A stretch of DNA of 64,000 nt, from assembly GCA_004208945.1 (NCBI GenBank), contig SGPE01000015.1, positions 186,001-250,000 of the forward strand. The letters run 5' to 3'. The notes beneath the pieces were generated by a model. It did no database searches and was not told where the DNA came from. It saw only the letters and a program-made list of their open reading frames with translations. Source of the DNA: Pseudoalteromonas sp. CO133X. GTDB taxonomy: Bacteria; Pseudomonadota; Gammaproteobacteria; Enterobacterales; Alteromonadaceae. Shown here one piece after another: positions 9,206 to 18,720 of this stretch. Position 1 is the stretch's first letter; the number at the start of each line of letters is the position of its first letter. A program made the translations under genes and the position numbers.

Positions 9206-10681
9206 ATGAAAATTAAACGTTTTTTTGCTAAAGATATGCGCACTGCACTTAAAGAAGTGAAAGATGAGTTAGGTGTTGATGCGGTTATTATGTCAAATAA
9301 AAAGCTCGCTAACGGTGTTGAAATCGTTGCAGCTGTAGATTACGACAAAGCAGCCCCAAAAGCCGAAGCCGCGCCCGCAGCAGTGCAATCAAAACCTGCG
9401 CCACAGCATAACTTTGTAAAGCCTGAACCAATGCGTGCTAAACCTGAGCCGCAAGCAAAAGTTGCTGATAGCCTACAAGCGTTACTTGAGCGTCAAGCCC
9501 CACGCCCTCGTTCGCCTGAGCTTGCATCTATGTTTAGCCAATCTGGTATCGATACAGGCGAGCACTATCAGCCTAAAGAGCCTAGTTTTCAGCAGCAACC
9601 TGAGTTTGCTCAAAAGCCACGTTACCAAGAACAAGCTGCGCCTCGTGTGCAAACGCAAGCTCATAGCTTAGGCTTTGATGACTTAGATGCAGGCTTTGAT
9701 GATTTAGATTCGCCTGTTGAGCAGAAAAATTCTGCGCCTGCTAATCAATCAGAAATGGCGACAATGCGTGAAGAAATGAATGCGATTCGTCAATTACTTG
9801 AACATCAAGTATCGGGCTTAATGCAGCAAGATATGGCACGTCGTGATCCAACTCGTGCGTGTATGATTGACCGTTTAGCGGGGATGGGAATTGAGCGTGA
9901 TGTTGCTGAGCAAATGGCGTGTTTTATTCCTGACGATGTTTCACGTCAACAAGCTTGGCAAGCGCTCCTGCAAATGGTTGAAAACCAAATGCACACGACT
10001 AATAACGAAATCTTACGTCAAGGCGGTGTGTTTGCACTTGTTGGGCCTACAGGGGTTGGTAAAACAACCACTGTTGCTAAGCTTGCTGCGTTAGGTGCAC
10101 AAAAATACGGTGCTGACAAAGTTGCATTAATTACGACGGATACATACCGTATTGGTGCCTACGAACAACTTGCTACTTATGGCCGTATTATTGGCTGTGG
10201 TGTTAAACAAGTAAAAGATGCAAATGAATTAGCTGAAGTGCTATACCATTTACGTAATAAGCGACTAGTATTAATAGACACAGCAGGAATGAGCCAACGT
10301 GATTTACGTTTGACTGAGCAGCTTAATACACTAATGCGTAATCAGCGTGTTGATATTCGTAGTTACTTAGTATTAAGTGCTACAGCACAAATAAATGTGT
10401 TGCAAGAAACCGTAAGACACTTTAAAAAGGTGCAACTAAGTGGTTGTATATTCACTAAGTTGGATGAATCACTAAGTTTAGGTGAGATTATTAGCATAGC
10501 GATTCAAAATCGCCTTCCGATAGGGTATCTTACCAATGGTCAGCGAGTTCCTGAGGATATTCGTGTTGCAAATGCCGAAAAACTAGTGAAAAAGGCTGAA
10601 CAATTGTATTTAAAACGAGCAAAAGCACAACATTCACGACGTCAAGCAGTAGCGTCGAGCACAGTAGGGATGTATGATTAA
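9206..10681 (+). CDS. flhF: Flagellar placement GTPase FlhF
   Basis: FlhF is an SRP-family GTPase that recruits the first flagellar components to the cell pole. The 491-residue protein has the N-terminal start MKIKRFFAKDMRTALKEVKD, a Pro/Gln-rich B region (about residues 50-200) and the NG GTPase domain from about residue 220, with G1 GPTGVGKTT at 280-288, TTDTYRIGAYEQL, DTAGMSQRD and TKLDES. It overlaps flhG by 8 bp. Together with FlhG it sets polar position and number. Confidence 0.98.
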   Translation: MKIKRFFAKDMRTALKEVKDELGVDAVIMSNKKLANGVEIVAAVDYDKAAPKAEAAPAAVQSKPAPQHNFVKPEPMRAKPEPQAKVADSLQALLERQAPRPRSPELASMFSQSGIDTGEHYQPKEPSFQQQPEFAQKPRYQEQAAPRVQTQAHSLGFDDLDAGFDDLDSPVEQKNSAPANQSEMATMREEMNAIRQLLEHQVSGLMQQDMARRDPTRACMIDRLAGMGIERDVAEQMACFIPDDVSRQQAWQALLQMVENQMHTTNNEILRQGGVFALVGPTGVGKTTTVAKLAALGAQKYGADKVALITTDTYRIGAYEQLATYGRIIGCGVKQVKDANELAEVLYHLRNKRLVLIDTAGMSQRDLRLTEQLNTLMRNQRVDIRSYLVLSATAQINVLQETVRHFKKVQLSGCIFTKLDESLSLGEIISIAIQNRLPIGYLTNGQRVPEDIRVANAEKLVKKAEQLYLKRAKAQHSRRQAVASSTVGMYD

Positions 10682-11534
10682 CACAGTATTAGATCAAGCA
10701 AGCGGCCTGCGCAAAATGAATCAAAATAATAATAGTGGCGTTAAAGTAATCGCTGTGACTGGCGGCAAAGGTGGTGTGGGTAAAACCAATGTTTCATTAA
10801 ATACCGCTATTGCACTCGGTCAGCAAGGAAATCGAGTATTAGTTCTCGACGCCGATTTGGGATTGGCAAACTGTGACGTCATGCTTGGCCTTCGTGTTGA
10901 ACGTAACTTATCTCATGTTTTATCTGGCGAATGTGAGCTGGATGAAATCCTTGTTGAAGGCCCTGCGGGAATTAAAATAGTTCCTGCAACCTCTGGTTCG
11001 CAAAGCATGGTGGAACTTAGTCCTTCTGAACATGCTGGCCTTATCCGCGCGTTTAGCGAATTAAACACTGAGTTTGATATATTAATTGTCGATACCGCCG
11101 CGGGTATTTCTGACATGGTGTTAAGCTTTTCACGTGCAGCACAAGATGTTGTTGTGGTTGTGTGTGATGAACCTACCTCGATTACCGACGCCTACGCACT
11201 CATTAAAGTACTGAGTCGTGAACACGGTGTGTATAAATTTAAAATTGTTGCCAATATGGTCCGCAGTATGCGTGAAGGCCAAGAATTGTTTGCTAAACTA
11301 TCTAAAGTAACCGATCGTTTCTTGGATGTATCTATGGAATTAGTTGCAACAATACCGTATGACGAAAATATGCGTAAATCGACTCGACGCCAAAAAGTGA
11401 TTGTTGAGTTGTTTCCTAGTTCGCCAGCAGCAGTCGCATTTAAAACATTAGCAACAAAAGCAGTTAAGTGGCCAATACCAAATCAACCATCAGGTCATTT
11501 AGAATTCTTTATTGAAAAACTAGTAAACGGCTAA
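10674..11534 (+). CDS. flhG: Flagellar number regulator FlhG (FleN), MinD-like ATPase
   Basis: FlhG is a MinD/ParA-type ATPase that limits flagellar number by stimulating FlhF GTP hydrolysis and, in relatives, by restraining the master regulator FlrA/FleQ. The 286-residue protein has the N-terminal activator motif DQASGLR (residues 7-13), the deviant Walker A GKGGVGKT (31-38), and VLDADLGLANCDVMLGL, and ends with a basic/hydrophobic segment expected to form the membrane-targeting helix. The start at 10674 keeps the DQ motif and overlaps flhF. Confidence 0.97.
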   Translation: MINTVLDQASGLRKMNQNNNSGVKVIAVTGGKGGVGKTNVSLNTAIALGQQGNRVLVLDADLGLANCDVMLGLRVERNLSHVLSGECELDEILVEGPAGIKIVPATSGSQSMVELSPSEHAGLIRAFSELNTEFDILIVDTAAGISDMVLSFSRAAQDVVVVVCDEPTSITDAYALIKVLSREHGVYKFKIVANMVRSMREGQELFAKLSKVTDRFLDVSMELVATIPYDENMRKSTRRQKVIVELFPSSPAAVAFKTLATKAVKWPIPNQPSGHLEFFIEKLVNG

Positions 11535-11536
11535 CT

Positions 11537-12271
11537 ATGACAACATCGGTGAATAAAGCGATGGGATATCAATCAGCAAACAATTTGAATGCGATTGTCG
11601 AAAAGCATGCCTCTTTAGTCAAAAAAGTGGCATGTCATTTAATTGCTCGTTTACCCGCCAGTGTTCAATTAGACGATTTAATTCAATCAGGCATGATTGG
11701 CCTTATTGAAGCATCAAAAAACTTTGATGCGAGCAAAGGGGCAAGCTTTGAAACCTTCGCTGGTATTCGCATCCGTGGTGCGATGCTTGACGAAATTCGT
11801 CGGGGCGATTGGGCGCCTCGCTCTGTTCACCGAAATGCCCGCCTCGTTGCTGAAACCATTGCCTCATTAGAAAGTACTTTAAATCGAGAGCCAAAAGATA
11901 CAGAAGTTGCTGAAAAACTTGATATTACGCTTGATGAGTACCATCATATCTTACATGATGTAAACTCCAGTAGAGTACTGGGTATTGAGGATTTAGGTGT
12001 TGATGAAGATGTCATCACACCAATGGGCCAAGATTTAGCACTAGACAAACCGTTTAATAACGTTAAAAATGAACGGTTTAACCAATCTCTATTAACGGCT
12101 ATTCAATCGTTACCAGAAAGAGATGCGCTTGTTTTGTCTTTGTATTACAACGATGAAATGAATTTAAAAGAAATAGGGCACATACTCGATGTTAGTGAGT
12201 CGCGTGTGAGTCAAATACATGGTCAGGCGATGATTAAGCTCAAAGCAAAAATCAATGACTGGATTAATTAG
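11537..12271 (+). CDS. fliA: RNA polymerase sigma factor FliA (sigma-28)
   Basis: FliA directs transcription of late flagellar genes (flagellin, motor, chemotaxis) and is held by FlgM until the hook is complete. The 244-residue protein contains region 2 (LDDLIQSGMIGLIEA and FETFAGIRIRGAMLDEIRRGDW), region 3 (LNREPKDTEVAEKL) and region 4 (LPERDALVLSLYYNDEMNLKEIG, a helix-turn-helix ending in SRVSQIHGQA). It starts 2 bp after flhG, so it belongs to the flhA-flhF-flhG unit. Confidence 0.98.
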   Translation: MTTSVNKAMGYQSANNLNAIVEKHASLVKKVACHLIARLPASVQLDDLIQSGMIGLIEASKNFDASKGASFETFAGIRIRGAMLDEIRRGDWAPRSVHRNARLVAETIASLESTLNREPKDTEVAEKLDITLDEYHHILHDVNSSRVLGIEDLGVDEDVITPMGQDLALDKPFNNVKNERFNQSLLTAIQSLPERDALVLSLYYNDEMNLKEIGHILDVSESRVSQIHGQAMIKLKAKINDWIN

Positions 12272-12311
12272 TAGTAAGTAAATATAGGTTCAAACCTCAC
12301 CGGAGGATGTT

Positions 12312-12695
12312 TTGGATAAAAACATGAAAATTCTTGTTGTTGATGATTTTTCTACAATGAGACGTATCATTAAAAACCTGTTAAGGGATTTAGGTTTCAC
12401 CAATGTGCAGGAAGCTGATGATGGTTCAACAGCATTACCAATGCTACAAAATCAAGAATTTGATTTTGTTGTCACCGATTGGAACATGCCTGGCATGCAA
12501 GGTATTGATTTGTTGAGAGCAATTCGTGCCGACGATAGCCTAAAGCATATTCCTGTGCTGATGGTGACAGCTGAAGCGAAAAAAGAACAAATTGTTGCTG
12601 CTGCTCAAGCGGGTGTTAATGGTTACATCGTTAAACCATTCACTGCTGCGACACTGAAGACCAAATTGGAAAAAGTGTTTGAACGTTTAGGTTAA
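12312..12695 (+). CDS. cheY: Chemotaxis response regulator CheY
   Basis: CheY is the single-domain response regulator that, when phosphorylated by CheA, binds FliM. The 127-residue protein has the acidic pocket D11/D12, phosphorylation site D56 (VVTDWNMPG), T86 and K108 (YIVKPF). The TTG start at 12312 is preferred over the ATG at 12324: GGAGG at 12302-12306 is correctly spaced for the TTG, and the MDKNMKIL N-terminus matches relatives. cheZ follows after 17 bp. Confidence 0.97.
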   Translation: MDKNMKILVVDDFSTMRRIIKNLLRDLGFTNVQEADDGSTALPMLQNQEFDFVVTDWNMPGMQGIDLLRAIRADDSLKHIPVLMVTAEAKKEQIVAAAQAGVNGYIVKPFTAATLKTKLEKVFERLG

Positions 12696-12712
12696 TCTAA
12701 GGGGAGAGGCTT

Positions 12713-13480
12713 ATGTCAGCACTTGCTGCGCCTCAAATAAGTTTAGAGCAAGCTCGTCAACTTGTTGAGTATCTTGAAAATGGTGAACAAGAAAAAGCAG
12801 ATAAGCTAATACTTGATACAGCATCAAAAGAACAATCAGAGTTGTTTGCAGAGGTCGGAAAATTAACGCGACAACTCCATGAAGCGCTAAAAAACTTTGA
12901 TCTCGATACGCGTTTAACAGGCTTAACAACGGAAGCAATTCCTGACGCTAAACAGCGCTTAAATTATGTCATGGAAATGACAGAAAGCGCCGCTAATAAG
13001 ACCATGGATGCAGTGGAAGCAAGTTTGCCAATTGCTCAGCAACTTGCAGACGATATAGCGACGATAAAACCTACATGGGATCGTTTGATGAACCGAGAAA
13101 TTGAGCTCGGTGAATTCAAATCATTATGTCATAGCTTAGATAAGTTTATGAACAGCTCGCAAACTAAAACAGATGAGCTACAAGGCTTGATGACAAATGT
13201 GTTAATGGCACAAGATTATCAAGACTTAACAGGGCAAGTTATACGCCGAGTCATCGAGTTAGTGCGCGAAGTAGAAGACAGTTTAATCAATCTTTTAACT
13301 GTGTTTGGCAGTCAAGAAGATGGTCATCAAAAACAAGAAAAACAGGCCATAGAACAAGCACCTGCACAAAGCGATACGCTAGCAGGTCCTGAAGGGCCAA
13401 TTATTGATAAAGAGTCTCGCGATGATGTTGTCTCAGGACAAGATGAAGTTGATGATCTATTATCAAGTCTGGGCTTCTAA
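12713..13480 (+). CDS. cheZ: CheY-phosphate phosphatase CheZ
   Basis: CheZ dephosphorylates CheY-P and ends the signal. The 255-residue mostly helical protein contains the family signature AQDYQDLTGQVIRR (residues 166-179), which includes the active-site glutamine, and ends in the CheY-binding peptide QDEVDDLLSSLGF. GGGGAGAG at 12701-12708 supports the ATG. The variable stretch between the four-helix bundle and the C-terminal peptide (about residues 200-240) is Gln/Asp-rich. It lies 15 bp upstream of cheA. Confidence 0.97.
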   Translation: MSALAAPQISLEQARQLVEYLENGEQEKADKLILDTASKEQSELFAEVGKLTRQLHEALKNFDLDTRLTGLTTEAIPDAKQRLNYVMEMTESAANKTMDAVEASLPIAQQLADDIATIKPTWDRLMNREIELGEFKSLCHSLDKFMNSSQTKTDELQGLMTNVLMAQDYQDLTGQVIRRVIELVREVEDSLINLLTVFGSQEDGHQKQEKQAIEQAPAQSDTLAGPEGPIIDKESRDDVVSGQDEVDDLLSSLGF

Positions 13481-13495
13481 GAGGAGAGTAGCTGC

Positions 13496-15778
13496 ATGAG
13501 CTTTGAAGTCGATGAAGATATTTTACAGGATTTCCTAGTTGAAGCTGGGGAAATCTTAGAGCTTTTGTCAGAGCAATTAGTCGAACTGGAAAATAACCCA
13601 GAAGATAAAGATTTATTAAATGCTATTTTTAGGGGCTTCCATACCGTAAAAGGTGGGGCTGGCTTCTTAAGCATGACAGAACTTGTTGATGCATGTCATG
13701 GTGCCGAGAATGTCTTTGATTTATTACGTCAGGGCGGGCGCACTGTTACATCTGAATTAATGGATGTTATTTTACAGGCTCTCGATACAATAAATGAAAT
13801 GTTTACGACCATTCAGAATCGTGAGCAGCCAGAGCCTGCGGATCCTGCCCTCCTTGAAGCCCTCCATAAATTAAGTCACCCACCAAGCGCTGAAGAACTT
13901 GCTGGTGAAGACACATCAATAACAGAGGCTGTCAGCACCGCGCCTGAAGAGCCTGTTGTTGAAGAACCTATCATCGACAGCTCAGAAGTAACTGCTGATG
14001 TGGCAACGGATAACACCGATGAAGACGACCCGTTTGCATTTGATATGTTGTTTGATGGTGGTTTGGCTGATACTCAGCCTGATGCACAAAATATTGATGA
14101 AATAACCGAAGATGAATTTGAAAGCTTACTTGATGAGCTACATGGTAAAGGGCAAAGCCCTGCAGCTGTTGAAGCAGAAAAAGTAAGTAATGACAGTGAT
14201 GATATCACTGATGATGAATTTGACAGTTTGTTAGATGAACTTCACGGAGTTGGTAGCTTTGGTGAAGTAAAATCAACGAGCACACCAGAACAAGTGTCAG
14301 CTGAAAAGCCTGTTAGCACAGCATCACAGCCTGCTGGCAGTGAGGGTGACGATGAAATCAGTGACGATGAATTTGAAGCCCTGCTTGATGAGTTACATGG
14401 TAAAGGAACGGCGCCTAAATCATTAGAGCCTTCATCACCAGCGCAGCCTACAGAGCCAAAAGCACCTGAAACACCGAAAGCTGAGCCTAGTAAACCAGTG
14501 CCTCAAGCAAAACCAGCAACCCCTCCTCCTGCAAAAGCGGCTCAGCCTGCTCCTGTTGCAGCTAAAACAGAACCTAAGCCAAGTGCCGCTGCGAAAAAAG
14601 CACCTGCACCACAGGCGGAAACGACGGTACGTGTTGATACTAAACGTCTTGACGAGATTATGAACATGGTTGGCGAACTGGTACTTGTTCGTAACCGCTT
14701 AGTCAGTCTTGCTAATAATGCCAATAGTGAGTCTATGGGTAAGGCTATCTCGAATTTAGACGTTGTCACAGCTGACTTGCAAGGTGCTGTGATGAAAACA
14801 CGAATGCAGCCGATCAAGAAAGTATTTGGCCGTTTCCCTCGCGTTGTTCGTGATTTAGCACGTAGTTTGAAAAAAGATATTAATTTGCAGTTGGTTGGTG
14901 AGGAGACTGATTTAGATAAAAACTTAGTTGAAGCACTTGCTGATCCACTTGTGCATTTGGTCCGTAATTCAGTTGACCATGGTATTGAAATGCCTGATGT
15001 ACGTGAGGCCGCAGGCAAGCCTCGTACAGGTACTGTTACGCTATCAGCATCACAAGAAGGCGATCATATTCTACTTACCATCCGTGATGATGGTGCCGGT
15101 ATGGACGCTGAGAAACTGAAAAAGATAGCAATCAGTAAAGGTGTTATTGATCATGACCAAGCTAGCAGACTATCTGATACAGAAGCGTATAATTTAATTT
15201 TTGCTCCTGGCTTCTCAACGAAAGAAGAGATTTCTGACATTTCGGGCCGTGGTGTGGGTATGGATGTGGTGAAAACCAAGATTACCCAATTAAATGGCTC
15301 AGTGAATATTCAGTCAGAACTTGGAGTCGGTACTGTACTTGAAATTAAAGTGCCGCTTACATTGGCTATTCTTCCAACATTGATGGTTATTGTTGGAGAG
15401 CAAACATTTGCGTTGCCACTTGCAGGTGTTAGTGAAATTTTCCACCTCGACTTAACCAAGACGAATGTTGTCGATGGGCAGCTGACGATTATTGTTCGTC
15501 AAAAAGCTATTCCGCTCTTTTATCTAGAGCATTGGTTAGTGAAAGGTGCAAATAGCCAAGAACGCAAAGCCGAAGGACATGTTGTTATTGTTCAAATAGG
15601 TACAAAACAGGTGGGCTTTGTTGTTGACTCATTGATAGGTCAAGAAGAAGTCGTTATCAAACCGCTAGATGCTTTATTACAAGGTACACCAGGCATGGCG
15701 GGTGCGACGATTACCTCTGATGGTGGGATTGCACTTATTTTAGATGTGCCAAGCATGCTTAAACATTACGTTGGCTAG
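13496..15778 (+). CDS. cheA: Chemotaxis histidine kinase CheA
   Basis: CheA autophosphorylates and passes phosphate to CheY and CheB in chemoreceptor arrays. The 760-residue protein has P1 (residues 1-110, phospho-accepting H49 in GFHTVKGG), a long acidic then Pro/Ala-rich linker (about 130-380), P3 dimerisation, P4 kinase (NLVEALADPLVHLVRNSVDH, DDGAGMD, GRGVGMDVV) and a CheW-like P5. I see no canonical P2 CheY-docking domain. The linker instead carries three near-identical repeats of the form DDEFxxLLDELHGKG (residues 201-219, 235-253 and 286-304). In Vibrio the CheA linker holds the LID region used by ParC/ParP, and homologues of both lie downstream. Confidence 0.97.
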   Translation: MSFEVDEDILQDFLVEAGEILELLSEQLVELENNPEDKDLLNAIFRGFHTVKGGAGFLSMTELVDACHGAENVFDLLRQGGRTVTSELMDVILQALDTINEMFTTIQNREQPEPADPALLEALHKLSHPPSAEELAGEDTSITEAVSTAPEEPVVEEPIIDSSEVTADVATDNTDEDDPFAFDMLFDGGLADTQPDAQNIDEITEDEFESLLDELHGKGQSPAAVEAEKVSNDSDDITDDEFDSLLDELHGVGSFGEVKSTSTPEQVSAEKPVSTASQPAGSEGDDEISDDEFEALLDELHGKGTAPKSLEPSSPAQPTEPKAPETPKAEPSKPVPQAKPATPPPAKAAQPAPVAAKTEPKPSAAAKKAPAPQAETTVRVDTKRLDEIMNMVGELVLVRNRLVSLANNANSESMGKAISNLDVVTADLQGAVMKTRMQPIKKVFGRFPRVVRDLARSLKKDINLQLVGEETDLDKNLVEALADPLVHLVRNSVDHGIEMPDVREAAGKPRTGTVTLSASQEGDHILLTIRDDGAGMDAEKLKKIAISKGVIDHDQASRLSDTEAYNLIFAPGFSTKEEISDISGRGVGMDVVKTKITQLNGSVNIQSELGVGTVLEIKVPLTLAILPTLMVIVGEQTFALPLAGVSEIFHLDLTKTNVVDGQLTIIVRQKAIPLFYLEHWLVKGANSQERKAEGHVVIVQIGTKQVGFVVDSLIGQEEVVIKPLDALLQGTPGMAGATITSDGGIALILDVPSMLKHYVG
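14096..14407 (+). repeat. Triplicated EFxxLLDELHG peptide in the CheA linker
   Basis: Three copies of one peptide are encoded here: DEITEDEFESLLDELHGKG (14096-14152), DDITDDEFDSLLDELHGVG (14201-14254, first D at 14198) and DEISDDEFEALLDELHGKG (14351-14407). Spacers of about 15 and 32 residues are acidic or Ser/Thr/Pro-rich and not repeated. Codons differ between copies, so the conservation appears to be at protein level. The pattern resembles FliM LSQDEIDALLHG and the CheZ tail QDEVDDLLSSLGF, both CheY-binding peptides. Function here is inferred. Confidence 0.85.
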
Positions 15779-15800
15779 CATTATTTAAACTCACTATTCT

Positions 15801-15825
15801 AAGTGCGCATTAATAGTGCGCACTT
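15801..15825 (+). repeat. Hairpin between cheA and cheB
   Basis: AAGTGCGCA (15801-15809) and TGCGCACTT (15817-15825) form a perfect 9-bp stem with a 7-nt loop in the 75 bp between cheA and cheB. No U-tract follows, so it is not a typical intrinsic terminator. It may be an mRNA processing or stability element in the che transcript. Confidence 0.6.
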
Positions 15826-15853
15826 ACACTGAACACATAACAAGAGAGTGCCA

Positions 15854-16987
15854 ATGGCAGTCAAAGTATTAGTAGTCGATGATTCGAGCTTTTTTCGCCG
15901 CCGTGTTAGCGAAATTTTAGAGCAAGATAGTAATATCCAAGTTGTAGGCTTTGCCGTGAATGGCCGAGAAGCTGTTGATAAGGCAAAAGAGCTTAGGCCT
16001 GATGTTATTACTATGGACGTTGAAATGCCTGTTCTTGATGGTATTAGTGCCGTTAAAGAGATCATGGCTGCAACACCAACGCCTATTTTAATGTTTTCTT
16101 CATTAACTCGTGATGGTGCAACAGCAACACTTGACGCGCTTGATGCGGGGGCTTTGGACTTTTTACCGAAAAAGTTTGAAGATATTGCTCGAAATAATGA
16201 AGATGCAATCGCACTTTTACAAAATAAAGTAAAAGAAATTGGTCGCCGTCGCATTTCACGTTTTACACGTCCTGCTCCGCCACCTCGTCCTGCATCTACA
16301 ACCTCTACAAGCACAAGAAGCGGTGGTATTGTTCAGCCTGATCGTAGTTTCAGCCGCCCAGCACCAGCTCCGGCTTCATCGACGAGCAATGTGCGAGCTT
16401 CAGGCAAGCAGTATCAAGTTGTCGCAATTGGTACATCAACAGGGGGCCCTGTTGCTTTACAAACCATATTAACTCAATTGCCAGCTAACTTTCCGCACCC
16501 TATTTTGCTTATTCAGCATATGCCTGCTGCATTTACACCTGCTTTTGCTGCGCGACTAAATGGTTTGTGTAAAATTAAAGTGAAAGAAGCGCAACAAGGC
16601 GACCGATTAGTACCAGGCACCGCTTATTTAGCACCGGGTGGTCAGCAAATGCTGGTAGAAGGGCGTGGAAGCTCTCGAACATTACGTGTTTTCGAGGATG
16701 ATAGTCCTCGCATTACATACAAACCGAGTGTGGATGTAACATTTGCAAGTGCTGCTAAAGCATTTGGTGGTGATGTATTGGCAGTTGTACTTACTGGTAT
16801 GGGGGCTGATGGTCGAGATGGTGCCCGTATGTTAAAACAAGCTGGTGCGACGATATGGGCGCAAGATGAAAAAACCAGTGTTGTTTATGGTATGCCGCAA
16901 GCCGTTGCCAATGCAGGCCTTGCTAGTGAGAGCTTAGCGCTTAACGACGTTGCTGCACGTTTAACACGAGAGACCGGTTGTGGATAA
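15854..16987 (+). CDS. cheB: Chemotaxis protein-glutamate methylesterase CheB
   Basis: CheB removes methyl groups from receptors to reset sensitivity. The start is put at ATG 15854 ([17 protein letters not shown]); a GTG two codons upstream is possible. The 377-residue protein has an N-terminal receiver domain with phosphorylation site D55, a Pro/Ser/Thr-rich linker (about 140-185), and a C-terminal esterase with catalytic Ser195 in GTSTGGP, the His motif [17 protein letters not shown] and the Asp motif [11 protein letters not shown]. It overlaps motC by 8 bp. No cheR is present in the window. Confidence 0.97.
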   Translation: MAVKVLVVDDSSFFRRRVSEILEQDSNIQVVGFAVNGREAVDKAKELRPDVITMDVEMPVLDGISAVKEIMAATPTPILMFSSLTRDGATATLDALDAGALDFLPKKFEDIARNNEDAIALLQNKVKEIGRRRISRFTRPAPPPRPASTTSTSTRSGGIVQPDRSFSRPAPAPASSTSNVRASGKQYQVVAIGTSTGGPVALQTILTQLPANFPHPILLIQHMPAAFTPAFAARLNGLCKIKVKEAQQGDRLVPGTAYLAPGGQQMLVEGRGSSRTLRVFEDDSPRITYKPSVDVTFASAAKAFGGDVLAVVLTGMGADGRDGARMLKQAGATIWAQDEKTSVVYGMPQAVANAGLASESLALNDVAARLTRETGCG

Positions 16988-17744
16988 ACTGTCGTTTCTT
17001 GGTTTAATTATTGCTGTTAGCGCCATTGCTTTTGGTTATGCGCTTGAAGGTGGGGTGGTAAGCGCTCTATTTAATGGCCCCGCACTGATTATCGTGCTAG
17101 GTGGTACCTTAGGCGCTGTAATGTTACAAACACCAAGCAGTGTATTTTCTAAAACAGTAAAAATTAGCCATTGGGTATTTTTTCCCCCTTATCACGATAT
17201 AGATGCAGCCATTGAGCAGGTGAAGCGTTGGTCTCAAAAGGCGCGCCAAGAGGGGTATCTTTCGCTTGAAGACGAGTCCTTGGCACATCACGATCCTTAT
17301 GCGGCAAAAGGGCTAAGTATGTTAGTTGATGGAGCCGGTGAAACTAAGCTTAGAGACACACTTGAAATCGACTTAATGCTCGAGCGTGAAAGATTAATGG
17401 AAGTTAGCCGTGTATATGAAGCCATGGGTGGCTACAGTCCGACCATTGGTATCTTAGGTGCGGTACTTGGGCTTATTCAAGCAATGCAATTTATAACTGA
17501 TCCTGAAAAGCTTGGAGCAGGGGTCGCGACAGCATTTATTGCGACCATTTACGGGGTTGGTTTAGCAAACTTACTTTTCTTACCAATGGCAAATAAATTA
17601 AAGCAACAAATTGAACAAAAAATGCTGTACCACGAATTACTTGCCGAAGGGATTATAGCTATTGCTCAAGGTGAAAGTCCGTTAAATATTGAACTCAAAC
17701 TTGAGGCGTATCGTGTTGAGCGTCCAAGCTTAGTTCGCGAGTAA
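16980..17744 (+). CDS. motC: Flagellar motor stator protein, MotA/PomA family (MotC-like)
   Basis: This is the A subunit of a stator ion channel; with the next gene it converts ion flow into motor torque. The 254-residue protein has four membrane helices (about 4-23, 30-50, 148-170 and 183-203), the cytoplasmic loop with charged residues that faces FliG, and the conserved [20 protein letters not shown]. The GTG start at 16980 overlaps cheB by 8 bp. Position after cheB matches Pseudomonas motC. Ion specificity cannot be settled by eye. Confidence 0.9.
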   Translation: MDKLSFLGLIIAVSAIAFGYALEGGVVSALFNGPALIIVLGGTLGAVMLQTPSSVFSKTVKISHWVFFPPYHDIDAAIEQVKRWSQKARQEGYLSLEDESLAHHDPYAAKGLSMLVDGAGETKLRDTLEIDLMLERERLMEVSRVYEAMGGYSPTIGILGAVLGLIQAMQFITDPEKLGAGVATAFIATIYGVGLANLLFLPMANKLKQQIEQKMLYHELLAEGIIAIAQGESPLNIELKLEAYRVERPSLVRE

Positions 17745-17749
17745 CTCCT

Positions 17750-18709
17750 ATGATGCGCCGTCGCATGCGTCATAAAATTCAAAAAAGCCAACATACAGAG
17801 CGTTGGCTTGTTTCTTATGCTGATTACATGACCATTATGTTTGCCTTTTTTGTGGTCATGTATGCAATTGCCATTAGCAAGAATGAAGATTTCCAAGTGT
17901 TATCTGATTCACTAGAGCAAGTATTTGATAAATCAGCGCGTACTCATCAGCAGGCTGGAACTGGGATACACGGTACTGGCATTTTAACTGACCGCGTTAC
18001 GCCTGAAAGTGAGGTTTTATATGGCGAAAGTATACTTAAAGAAGAGCAAGGACCTAAATTAATCGATGGGCAAGCTGATACCAGTAATATCGAAAAAAAG
18101 CATTTAGGAAAACCGCTAGATAGTTTACTTAGCAAGCTACAATCAGCATTGATTGATGAGATCCGTAATGGAGAGGCAAACCTTGAGCTTAATCAAGACT
18201 GGCTGATAATTGAATTAAGTTCAGGCATGTTGTTTTCATCGGGAAGTGCTGTTGCTCAACAACGTGCTAAACAAGTTGTTGCATTAGTTAAAGATATTAT
18301 CGCTCCTGTAGATAATTACATTCGTGTAAGAGGTTATACCGATAACGAAGGTATTCGTAATGAAATGTTTCGATCTAACTGGGAACTGTCGGTCGCAAGA
18401 GCAACATCAGTATTGGTTGAGCTTGAAGAGCTTGGAATAAACCCTGCTCGCATGGCCATTGAGGGATATGGTCAATACTCACCCTTTTCTAGTAATGAAA
18501 CAGAGCAAGGGCGTGCAGAAAACCGTAAAGTTGTTGTGGCTCTTTCTAAATATGGTTTACCAGAACAAGCACAGCAGGATACCAATGAGCAGGCTAATCC
18601 TAGTGTAAAAGAGAGTACAGAAATTGAGTTGCCAAGCAATGACAACACGATTAAAGTGATCCAATTACCTCACGGTGGCATTCGAATTACCACGCGCAAT
18701 GAACAATAA
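17750..18709 (+). CDS. motD: Flagellar motor stator protein, MotB/OmpA family (MotD-like)
   Basis: This is the B subunit of the stator, anchoring it to peptidoglycan. The 319-residue protein has a basic N-terminus, one membrane helix (about residues 21-43) with ion-binding D25 in SYADYMTIMFAFF, a plug/linker region and an OmpA-like peptidoglycan-binding domain (about 150-265) with VRGYTDNEGIRNEMFRSNWE and ALSKYG near its end. It starts 5 bp after motC. A separate main stator pair probably lies elsewhere in the genome, as in relatives with two stators. Confidence 0.92.
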   Translation: MMRRRMRHKIQKSQHTERWLVSYADYMTIMFAFFVVMYAIAISKNEDFQVLSDSLEQVFDKSARTHQQAGTGIHGTGILTDRVTPESEVLYGESILKEEQGPKLIDGQADTSNIEKKHLGKPLDSLLSKLQSALIDEIRNGEANLELNQDWLIIELSSGMLFSSGSAVAQQRAKQVVALVKDIIAPVDNYIRVRGYTDNEGIRNEMFRSNWELSVARATSVLVELEELGINPARMAIEGYGQYSPFSSNETEQGRAENRKVVVALSKYGLPEQAQQDTNEQANPSVKESTEIELPSNDNTIKVIQLPHGGIRITTRNEQ

Positions 18710-18720
18710 TAAGGTGTGAT

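Noticed and set aside
14542-15018. 158-residue open frame on the minus strand inside cheA
   Set aside because: It lies antisense to the conserved P3/P4 region of CheA, has no ribosome-binding site and reads as Ser/Thr-rich shadow sequence.
15799-16314. 171-residue open frame on the minus strand inside cheB
   Set aside because: Antisense shadow of the receiver domain of cheB, with no family match and no promoter or ribosome-binding site.
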